A DNA stretch of 5,883 nt from Nitrospirota bacterium (GTDB lineage Bacteria; Patescibacteriota; Gracilibacteria; UBA1369; LOWO2-01-FULL-3): the NCBI GenBank assembly GCA_011682355.1, contig JAACEU010000040.1:1-5883 (forward strand), in the 5' to 3' direction. Below are positions 1 to 5,396 of the stretch, one piece after another. The notes below the pieces were generated by a model, which made no database searches, was not told where the DNA came from, and saw nothing but the letters and a program-made list of their open reading frames with translations. Positions within the stretch are counted from its first letter, which is position 1. Every line of letters begins with the position of its first letter. The translations under genes were made by a program, and so were the position numbers.

Positions 1-1
1 T

Positions 2-301
2 GATGAAGCTATGAAGTTTGCCTATAGTAATGCAAGTAATCTTGGGGGAATTGGAGCGGCAATATTAACACATTGCTTTATGAATGTACCTGAGAAGTGC
101 TTGTTAGATGTGAAAATAAATAAAACGCATGAAATGCGTGAATTTCTATTGGGCCTTTTAGGTTTTGATGTCTTTGAGCAAGATAATAAGACAATATTAA
201 CCACTGCATTCTCTAGCCTTTCTGGTATCTTGTTTGGTGAATTGACAAATAAATTTATGAAGGATGTATCAAAGTACTTTAAGGAACATAGGATTGTTTG
301 A
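2..301 (+). CDS. C-terminal fragment of an unrecognised protein (5' end outside the window)
   Basis: The frame is open from the first bases of the window (reading D-E-A before the first Met at 11) and ends at a TGA at 299-301, so this is most likely the tail of a longer gene beginning upstream and not a 96-residue protein. The visible part is a mix of helical, moderately hydrophobic segments (for example around TILTTAFSSLSGILFGEL) and a basic, charged end (KFMKDVSKYFKEHRIV). There is no recognisable catalytic motif, signal peptide or clear membrane helix. It is the only gene in the window that ends in TGA. I do not recognise the family and assign no function. Being co-directional with nothing nearby (the next gene is on the opposite strand), it looks like the last gene of its transcription unit. 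Confidence 0.6.
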   Translation, partial: DEAMKFAYSNASNLGGIGAAILTHCFMNVPEKCLLDVKINKTHEMREFLLGLLGFDVFEQDNKTILTTAFSSLSGILFGELTNKFMKDVSKYFKEHRIV

Positions 302-402
302 TTACCTTCTAAAGGAACTGATATTATTTAAAAATGGGATAAGTGGTGGGAAAAGAGATAACCCCATCCCGCACTCCCTTCAATGCGGAACTCCAAAAAA
401 AA
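302..402. other. Convergent intergenic spacer with a short hairpin and an A/T run
   Basis: This spacer separates the 3' ends of two convergent genes, so a bidirectional terminator would be expected. It contains an inverted repeat, CCGCA (369-373) and TGCGG (384-388) with a 10-nt loop, extendable by a wobble pair on the minus strand. An A8 run lies at 395-402. Read on the minus strand, the U8 tract comes directly after the stop codon and before the hairpin. Read on the plus strand, the hairpin is followed by A's, not T's. Neither direction gives the canonical hairpin-then-U-tract order, so this is a possible structured 3' end, not a confident intrinsic terminator. Confidence 0.3.
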
Positions 403-969
403 CTATTCTTCATCAATACAAAACCCTATTTGTCCACCTTCTGAAGGTTTAGATAATTTCTCAATTGCACTCCAAACTTTCCTAAATTCCCGATCTGTAT
501 TGTTTACACGTTTGAGAACATAACTTCTTACATCGGTTAATTGTTTCAGAACGTCTTCTTGAGACGAAATAGCTCTTCGTAACTGAACAAAAGCCTTAAC
601 CACTTCTATACTCATTTGAACTGCACGCTTACTACGAAGTACGGTAGCCAACATTACTGCGCCATGTTCTGTGAATGCATATGGCAAATATCTGCGGCCT
701 CCCCATCTTGAGATCACAATTTGTGATCTCAAGATATTGTGCTTGTCTAAGGGCTTAATTCTATCTCTATCGATGTTTGATGTCATAATTTGTGACATCA
801 AACCCTCTAACTCCACATCAGATAGTTGAAACATAAAGTCTTCTGGAAACCTTTCTTTATTCCTCTGAATGGCCTGGTTAAGAACCCTGGTCTCCACACC
901 ATAAATCTTCGCCAGATCCTCATCCAACATCACCCTATGTCCCCGAATTTCATAAATATTTATATTCAT
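403..969 (-). CDS. ORF6N-domain DNA-binding protein (phage-regulator type)
   Basis: This 188-residue protein begins with the ORF6N domain: IYEIRGHRVMLDEDLAKIYGVETRVLNQAIQRN in pieces over residues 5-37, FPEDFMFQLSDVE at 41-53, and the block GGRRYLPYAFTEHGAVML at 90-107. ORF6N is a DNA-binding domain known from phage antirepressor-like proteins and common as a stand-alone bacterial gene; its target here is unknown. The C-terminal third (about 120-170) is charged and helical, probably a coiled coil for oligomerisation. Residues 57-65 and 80-88 are two copies of an L-x-S-Q-I-x-x-S motif, each encoded by a DNA palindrome; family members usually have one such motif before GGRRYLPY. The ATG at 969 is preferred because the domain starts immediately after it. 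A TTG at 990 would add seven residues. No Shine-Dalgarno is visible. The gene ends in TAG and is divergent from the ABC-F gene. A DNA-binding role is established only for the family. Confidence 0.88.
   Translation of the reverse strand: MNINIYEIRGHRVMLDEDLAKIYGVETRVLNQAIQRNKERFPEDFMFQLSDVELEGLMSQIMTSNIDRDRIKPLDKHNILRSQIVISRWGGRRYLPYAFTEHGAVMLATVLRSKRAVQMSIEVVKAFVQLRRAISSQEDVLKQLTDVRSYVLKRVNNTDREFRKVWSAIEKLSKPSEGGQIGFCIDEE
705..735. repeat. Perfect 31-bp palindrome inside the ORF6N gene
   Basis: The arms ATCTTGAGATCACAA (705-719) and TTGTGATCTCAAGAT (721-735) are exact reverse complements around a single central T at 720. On the coding strand it encodes ILRSQIVISR (residues 79-88), just before the GGRRYLPYAFTEHG block. 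A 15-bp perfect arm is far longer than expected by chance. In RNA it would have to open a small loop, so a strong hairpin in the mRNA is also possible. A protein-binding operator is another reading, since dyad sites of this size suit a dimeric DNA-binding protein. Confidence 0.9.
775..803. repeat. Second, imperfect 29-bp palindrome inside the ORF6N gene
   Basis: The outer arms GTTTGATGTCA (775-785) and TGACATCAAAC (793-803) are exact reverse complements. The inner part adds three more positions each side, with one mismatch (786/792), around a central T at 789. It encodes GLMSQIMTSN (residues 56-65). Its centre is 69 bp, exactly 23 codons, from the centre of the 705-735 palindrome, and both centres fall in the same codon (the ATT of Ser-Gln-Ile). 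The core on the plus strand is nearly identical in both (CATAATTTGTG here, CACAATTTGTG there), so the two look like related units. Confidence 0.85.
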
Positions 970-1061
970 AGAAAACTTAATACCAAACAAACATTAAATT
1001 TTCTTAAAATATTTCCAAACTTCCCATTGAGAACCAATCAGTTAACCTCTATCCTCCTCGC
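970..1061. promoter_or_regulatory. Divergent intergenic region between ORF6N and ABC-F genes
   Basis: These 92 bp must hold the promoters of both flanking genes. On the plus strand a TAAAAT at 1005-1010 could be a -10 element for the ABC-F gene, with a start of transcription near 1017, but no convincing -35 lies 16-18 bp upstream. On the minus strand AT-rich tracts are present, but no good hexamer pair. Neither start codon has a purine-rich Shine-Dalgarno sequence. The stretch before the ABC-F ATG is pyrimidine-rich (CTCTATCCTCCTCGC). Confidence 0.35.
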
Positions 1062-2828
1062 ATGTCGACTTTATTGAAAATCACAAATTTGACGAAATCC
1101 TATGGCATTCAGACTATTCTGGACGATGCTGAGTTGGTAGTGAATGATAATCAAAAGATTGGCGTTATCGGACGGAACGGTGCCGGTAAATCCACTTTGT
1201 TTAAAATTATTGTTAAAAGTGAGGATTACGATGAAGGAAATATTGATTTGCCTGCGAGCACCAGAATTGGCTATCTGACACAGCATAGCAATTTTACGGA
1301 TGAAGAAAGCGTAATTGATTATTTGATGAGGTCTAGTGGAAAGGAGGATTGGGAATGTGGCAAGGTTGCAGGGAGTTTTCAGATCAAAAATGAGATGTTG
1401 GACGCAAAGGTTGTTTCGTTGGCAGGTGGATATCAAATGAGGGTAAAACTTATTGCAACACTGTTAAAAGAACCAAATCTGTTACTTCTGGATGAGCCTA
1501 CCAATTACTTGGACCTTTCTACTCAAATATTATTGGAACATTTTTTGGTGAACTTTAGGGGAAGTGTTTTATTGATTTCTCATGATCGCGAATTTATTAA
1601 AAGGACTTGTAATGAGACTTTGGAAATTGAACATGGAAAGATGTTTTTGTTTCCTCGCGCCATCGATGAGTATTTAGTTTATAAGGAAGAACAAATAGAG
1701 CAAGTTGGAAGACAAAACCTAAGGACTGAACAAAAGAAGAAACACTTACGGAAATTTGTTGATCGATTTGGATCCAAGGCCAGTAAAGCATCACAGGCAC
1801 AATCAAAATTGAAACAAATTGCAAAATTGAAAATTATTGATGTAGCACATCCATTAAACACAACAACAATTACAATTCCACGAGTAGAAGACAAAGATGG
1901 GATCGCTTTAAAACTGGACGATTTGGAGATTGGTTACAGCGATAAATCGGTAGCCGCAGGTGTGGATTTGGATATCGAACGAGGGCAAAAAATTGCAGTA
2001 CTTGGTGACAATGGGCAGGGTAAAACGACCTTGTTGAAAACTCTTGCCGGAGAATTAGAAAAACTTTCAGGCAATTTAAAGTGGGGACACAACATCCAGA
2101 TAGCTTATTATGCTCAGCATATTCCCGCATCTTTGAACGTTGATGAAACAGTAAAGGCTTATTTAATGAGGGTTTCACCAGCTGGAGTCACGGAACAGGA
2201 TGTCTTTAAAATGGCCGGAAATTTTCTATTTAAAGATGAAGCATTGAAAAAGAGGATTCCAGTGTTAAGTGGTGGTGAAAAAGCTAGGCTTTGTTTAGCG
2301 AAAATACTGCTGCAGAAAAATAATGTGATCTTGCTCGATGAGCCGAGCAACCATTTGGATTTCGAAACTGTTGAAGCATTGGCTATTGCGCTCCGCGACT
2401 CAAACGTAACTGTTATATTTGTAAGTCACAATCGTACTTTTGTAGAAATTGTTGCCAATGGAATTATCGAAGTGAAAGACCAAAAAGTTACTCGTTATCA
2501 TCATAATTATGAAGAATATGTGTACCATTTGCAGAAAGAAATTGAAGAAGATCTGGGTATATCTGAAGGACCAAAGTTGGATATGGCAAAAGAAGAGAGG
2601 AGAGAACTGAGAAAGAAGATAAAGAAAGCAAAAAACCGCTTAAAAATCTTGGAGAAAAACATAGCTAAATTGGAGGAGGAAAAGAAGAGCTTATTAGAAT
2701 GGTTTGAAGAAAATTCTGGAGAATACTCAAAAGAAAAGACCAGCCGTTTAGCGGAAATCGAGAAAACAATTGCCGACCACGAAAAAGAGTGGATGGAACT
2801 GGAAGAGGAGTTAGATGTTTTGAATTAG
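1062..2828 (+). CDS. ABC-F family ATPase (ribosome-associated translation factor type)
   Basis: This complete 588-residue protein has two ABC ATPase domains in one chain and no membrane segments, as in ABC-F proteins, which bind the ribosomal E-site region and act on stalled or resistant ribosomes. Domain 1 has Walker A GRNGAGKS (37-44), Q-loop Gln74, signature LAGGYQ (120-125), Walker B LLLLDE (140-145) and switch His174 (SHDREF). The charged interdomain linker (about 205-255, KFVDRFGSKASKASQAQSKLKQ in part) is the tRNA-interacting motif of the family. Domain 2 has Walker A GDNGQGKT (315-322), Gln352, LSGGE (402-406), Walker B VILLDE (422-427) and His456 (SHNRTF). A basic/acidic coiled coil (about 508-588) ends the protein, as in Uup- or YheS-like members. 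No arm insertion is present in domain 1. The first-domain signature has Ala where Ser is usual. The subfamily, and whether it protects against an antibiotic or is a housekeeping factor, cannot be settled from sequence reading. Confidence 0.95.
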   Translation: MSTLLKITNLTKSYGIQTILDDAELVVNDNQKIGVIGRNGAGKSTLFKIIVKSEDYDEGNIDLPASTRIGYLTQHSNFTDEESVIDYLMRSSGKEDWECGKVAGSFQIKNEMLDAKVVSLAGGYQMRVKLIATLLKEPNLLLLDEPTNYLDLSTQILLEHFLVNFRGSVLLISHDREFIKRTCNETLEIEHGKMFLFPRAIDEYLVYKEEQIEQVGRQNLRTEQKKKHLRKFVDRFGSKASKASQAQSKLKQIAKLKIIDVAHPLNTTTITIPRVEDKDGIALKLDDLEIGYSDKSVAAGVDLDIERGQKIAVLGDNGQGKTTLLKTLAGELEKLSGNLKWGHNIQIAYYAQHIPASLNVDETVKAYLMRVSPAGVTEQDVFKMAGNFLFKDEALKKRIPVLSGGEKARLCLAKILLQKNNVILLDEPSNHLDFETVEALAIALRDSNVTVIFVSHNRTFVEIVANGIIEVKDQKVTRYHHNYEEYVYHLQKEIEEDLGISEGPKLDMAKEERRELRKKIKKAKNRLKILEKNIAKLEEEKKSLLEWFEENSGEYSKEKTSRLAEIEKTIADHEKEWMELEEELDVLN

Positions 2829-3416
2829 AGGACCAATTCCGTCGGTATCAACAAGTTCATCAGGAACGCCGTCATTATCCAGATCGACCGGATCATTGGC
2901 TCCATCCTCATCTTGATTCTGGTCCAATGAAGTCTCGATATCGATTTCAACAGTTTCTTCACCCTCTTCAATAGCGGTCATAGTATCCCCAATAGCATCA
3001 CCAACTTGTTCTTGTTCATCCTTGGTCACAGTTATTGCTTCGGAAATAATACCCTCAGTAGCTTCAGTTCCCACTACATCAGACATATCTTCAAACACGT
3101 CCAACGACATGGATTGGAAACTCTCAATCTCCTCCAGGGTATCTTGCAATTCTTCTAAATTAGAATTTTCTTCAGCATCTTCAATAGCCAATTCCGTCGC
3201 TTCAACTATTTCCTGAATAAGCTGAGCAATAAGTTCTTCATCAACTTCGCCTCCTTCTGCCGCAATTTGCTGTAATTCAAACAAAGAAAGTTTCGCCTCC
3301 TCCAGTGGGGTTAAACAGGACTCTCTGTCTCCTCCCACACAACTTCGGAGCAAAAGAAGTATTATTATTCCCACAAGAACAGCTATAACCAATCTATATT
3401 TATTTCGATTTTCCAT
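2811..3416 (-). CDS. Acidic membrane-anchored or lipoprotein-like surface protein with a Ca-binding-type repeat
   Basis: This 201-residue protein starts with a short basic segment (MENRNKYR) and a hydrophobic helix at 9-23, followed by LRSC with Cys26. That is either an uncleaved N-terminal anchor or an imperfect lipobox (Arg at -2 is unusual). Another Cys is at 34. The rest is very rich in Glu and Asp, lacks further hydrophobic helices, and is predicted helical through about 150. Near the C-terminus DLDNDGVPDELVDTDG (178-193) matches the D-x-D-N-D-G-x-x-D pattern of thrombospondin type-3-like or EF-hand-like calcium-binding loops, preceded by another acidic DEDG (169-172). A calcium-dependent extracytoplasmic role is inferred from that motif. 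The ATG at 3416 is the natural start because the signal helix follows it. The last 18 bp overlap the 3' end of the ABC-F gene on the other strand. No known family is recognised. Confidence 0.8.
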   Translation of the reverse strand: MENRNKYRLVIAVLVGIIILLLLRSCVGGDRESCLTPLEEAKLSLFELQQIAAEGGEVDEELIAQLIQEIVEATELAIEDAEENSNLEELQDTLEEIESFQSMSLDVFEDMSDVVGTEATEGIISEAITVTKDEQEQVGDAIGDTMTAIEEGEETVEIDIETSLDQNQDEDGANDPVDLDNDGVPDELVDTDGIGPLIQNI

Positions 3417-3575
3417 GATGTGTATGCGTTAAAAGCTATATCACTTAAAACTCAAAAAATCGTTATCCGTTACGGGGAAAACCCCAAAACAACCTCTGGC
3501 CCTTTGGGCATCAACTCGACTCTTCCAAAATTTACCCAAAAATAGTAAAATCAAATCGCTTAAACTTGCGCAACT
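3417..3575. promoter_or_regulatory. Divergent intergenic region with two small inverted repeats and candidate -10 elements
   Basis: The 159 bp lie between two divergent genes and should contain both promoters. Two compact inverted repeats are present: GGGGAAAACCCC (3474-3485) and GCCCTTTGGGC (3499-3509), 13 bp apart. For the minus-strand gene, TGATATAGC (complement of 3435-3443) resembles an extended -10 element. For the plus-strand gene, TAAAAT at 3546-3551 is a candidate -10, with only a weak match (TTCCAA, 3523-3528) at -35 spacing. Both would give short leaders (about 11 and 17 nt). The repeats lie between the two candidates and could be operators, but no regulator is known. Confidence 0.35.
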
Positions 3576-4760
3576 ATGAAAAAAATCATTCTATTTTTAC
3601 TCATCCTTCTCCAAACATCTCAATTTGCTTATGCCGCAGACAGTTTGACCTCTGCTCCAGACCCGAGCGAGCTGGGTGAGCCTTCGGAGATCGAAATAAT
3701 CACAAGGCCTGACGGAACTATTGAATACAGAAAAACGTACAAAATTTACGAACTCATTGAAATACCAACCGAACTCTTCGAGAGAGACAAATTTGGCTAC
3801 GAAAATCCAATTCTCGATCCGTCACACATCAAAAGCCCTTCAGAGGTTTCACGCGACCCCGCCGTTATCGGTTCAAATATCCTGTTGGCGATCCTGATTT
3901 TCTTAGTCGTCGGAATAGCATGTTTCCTCTTCAACAACGTAATCGAAGAAAACGGCGACGAAATAAATAAGTTTACAAGAAAAATCCCTCTTCTCAACCT
4001 CTTTGAAAAGTCAAAATTAAGGAAAAATTCTTTCACAAGAAAAGTAGTTTTGTTAATTCTGCTCATAATATTCGGACTAATCACGGCTCACATAACCCCC
4101 GACTTCAACCTGTTCGAACAAAAAAATCTGGGAATTTTAATAATAACAGTGGCTACTGTTGTCATAGCTTCATATACAAAAGACTTGATGAGATTCTTCC
4201 TGGCACGAAAGTGGAATTGGCCGGCATTTTTCAAACCAAACATTCTCGGTCTCTTCTTGGCGGTATTTTGCGTGATCCTTAGCCGAAACCTTGCGATCTC
4301 ACCGGGATACTTGTTTGGGATTCCGATGGGTCTTTTCATATTCTCAGAAAAATTTGAAAGAAATGAAGGCAAATTCGAATATTACAGCCTGACCTGGATG
4401 TTCCTGATGGCTGTCGCTGTATGGTTTATCACACCATACACAAAGGATTACGAAGTGGTCCACGATCTTTCCAATCTTCTCTACATAATTCTCTTAGAAG
4501 GGGTATTCTTTGAACTTTTTCCAATCACATTTCTTCCGGGAAAGGCTATTTACAAATGGAGCAAATTCGCATGGGCAAGCTTGTTCACAGCAGTTTCATT
4601 TCTCCTTCTGCACTCACTTTTCAATCCAAGCAGTACGTTCTCCGCAATTAACGAAAGCCCGCCAACGACAAACACCCTGATAATTCTCGGAGCGTTTGTG
4701 GGGATGAGCTTCTTCGTTTGGGGAGTAGCAAAACTGAGATTGAACTCGAAAAGGGCATAA
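3576..4760 (+). CDS. Exported multi-pass membrane protein of unknown function
   Basis: This 394-residue protein begins with a typical signal peptide (MKK, hydrophobic core, FAYA-AD; likely cleavage after Ala20). An extracytoplasmic domain of about 78 residues follows (21-98), with an acidic start. About nine hydrophobic segments come next, near 99-119, 156-172, 184-199, 222-239, 244-257, 270-286, 299-320, 332-349 and 367-384. The basic loops (133-155, 201-218) suggest cytoplasmic sides. Two sequence blocks look conserved in character: SRNLAISPGYLFGIPMG (236-252) and ELFPITFLPGKAIYKWSK (313-330). I have an impression of similar PGYLxG and FLPG-containing hypothetical membrane proteins in other bacteria, but cannot name a family. 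No catalytic motif such as HExxH is visible. The ATG at 3576 directly precedes the signal peptide; there is no Shine-Dalgarno. It ends in TAA, 57 bp before the likely start of the sigma factor on the same strand. Confidence 0.82.
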   Translation: MKKIILFLLILLQTSQFAYAADSLTSAPDPSELGEPSEIEIITRPDGTIEYRKTYKIYELIEIPTELFERDKFGYENPILDPSHIKSPSEVSRDPAVIGSNILLAILIFLVVGIACFLFNNVIEENGDEINKFTRKIPLLNLFEKSKLRKNSFTRKVVLLILLIIFGLITAHITPDFNLFEQKNLGILIITVATVVIASYTKDLMRFFLARKWNWPAFFKPNILGLFLAVFCVILSRNLAISPGYLFGIPMGLFIFSEKFERNEGKFEYYSLTWMFLMAVAVWFITPYTKDYEVVHDLSNLLYIILLEGVFFELFPITFLPGKAIYKWSKFAWASLFTAVSFLLLHSLFNPSSTFSAINESPPTTNTLIILGAFVGMSFFVWGVAKLRLNSKRA

Positions 4761-4787
4761 AATGAAAGAAAAAATAGATAATTAGCG

Positions 4788-4793
4788 TATAAT
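4788..4793 (+). promoter_or_regulatory. Candidate -10 element (TATAAT) for the sigma-factor operon
   Basis: A perfect TATAAT sits in the gap between the 394-residue membrane-protein gene and the sigma gene. Transcription would start near 4800, leaving a leader of about 17 nt before the proposed ATA start or about 87 nt before the ATG at 4887. The -35 region (around 4764-4771) is A-rich with no TTGACA-like match, and there is no TG extension, so activity from the housekeeping sigma factor alone is uncertain. Confidence 0.4.
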
Positions 4794-4817
4794 ACAACGG
4801 AACTTACAAACGAGACC

Positions 4818-5396
4818 ATAAGCAATATCAGCAAAAAATCAGATGCACAGTTAGTTGCATCGGCACTCAAAAATGCCGATGATTTTATGTTCATAATTGA
4901 ACGCTACGAAAGACAGCTATTTGCCTACATCAAAAGGTTGATGAAAATATCAGATGGAGACGCGGAAGACATTCTACAAGAAGTATTCATAAAAACTTAT
5001 GAAAATTTAAACGATTTTGACCGAGATCTGAAATTTTCCAGTTGGATTTACAGAATCACTTACAATCACACGATTAGCTATTACAGAAAAAATAAAGCAA
5101 AATTGCAGATGCTCTCACTAGAGGATAATGAAATTATATTTGAGAAATTAAGATCTGAATTCAACCTCACAGAAAGCATCGACAAGAAAATATTAAAGGA
5201 AAAAATACAAGAACTCCTAGACCAATTGGATAAAAAATACAAAGACGTTCTAATTCTGAAGTATCTGGAAGAAAAAAATTACACAGAAATTTCAAATATC
5301 CTCCGCAAGCCTATGGGGACGATTGCGACCCTACTGAACCGTGCAAAGGACAAATTTCGTGAGATTCTAGCTAATAACCACTTTAAATATGAGTAA
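4818..5396 (+). CDS. ECF-type RNA polymerase sigma factor (sigma-70 family)
   Basis: It directs RNA polymerase to a set of promoters, probably in response to a signal held by the membrane protein encoded next. Counting from the ATA at 4818 it has 192 residues, normal for ECF factors. Region 2 runs over about 8-95: SDAQLVASALKNADDF, RYERQLFAYIKRL, then DAEDILQEVFIKTY (core-binding and -10 region), and KFSSWIYRITYNHTISYYRK. A linker leads to region 4 (about 130-185): LDKKYKDVLILKYLEEKNYTEISNIL, then PMGTIATLLNRAKDKFREIL, the helix-turn-helix for the -35 element. The only in-frame ATG, at 4887, would remove 23 residues including the start of the region 2.1 helix. Between the upstream in-frame stop (4779-4781) and 4887 there is no ATG, GTG, TTG or CTG, so ATA at 4818 is the best near-cognate candidate, preceded by a weak GAG at 4812. 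The start is therefore uncertain; the family call is not. Its stop overlaps the next gene. Confidence 0.9.
   Translation: MSNISKKSDAQLVASALKNADDFMFIIERYERQLFAYIKRLMKISDGDAEDILQEVFIKTYENLNDFDRDLKFSSWIYRITYNHTISYYRKNKAKLQMLSLEDNEIIFEKLRSEFNLTESIDKKILKEKIQELLDQLDKKYKDVLILKYLEEKNYTEISNILRKPMGTIATLLNRAKDKFREILANNHFKYE
4858..4881 (+). repeat. 8-bp inverted repeat just upstream of the internal ATG of the sigma gene
   Basis: CATCGGCA (4858-4865) and TGCCGATG (4874-4881) are exact reverse complements around the 8-nt loop CTCAAAAA. In the mRNA this GC-rich stem ends five bases before the ATG at 4887. It could hide or pause initiation there, or simply be coding sequence for ASALKNADD. No U-tract follows, so it is not a standard terminator. 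Confidence 0.6.

Noticed and set aside
299..331. Possible alternative genetic code (UGA = Gly), since the only TGA stop is in the first, partial gene
   Set aside because: The long complete genes, including the 588-codon ABC-F, contain no in-frame TGA and all end in TAA or TAG. A UGA=Gly genome would show internal TGA codons. Reading through 299-301 adds only ten codons with no recognisable content.
369..402. Intrinsic terminator between the first gene and the ORF6N gene
   Set aside because: The U-tract precedes the hairpin on the minus strand, and A's, not T's, follow it on the plus strand. The stem is only five perfect pairs.
705..803. CRISPR-like or multi-copy repeat array in the ORF6N gene
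   Set aside because: Only two palindromic units are present, they differ in their outer arms, and both are coding and in frame.
1597..2350. Several minus-strand open frames within the ABC-F gene
   Set aside because: They lie opposite a strongly supported gene, have no recognisable domains and read as Cys/Phe/Ser-rich antisense sequence.
3797..4372. Minus-strand open frames within the 394-residue membrane-protein gene
   Set aside because: They lack recognisable domains and are explained as shadows of a gene with a clear signal peptide and membrane helices.
4762..4785. ATG at 4762 as start of the sigma gene
   Set aside because: It is in a different frame and meets a TAG after seven codons (MKEKIDN), so it cannot reach the sigma frame without a frameshift.
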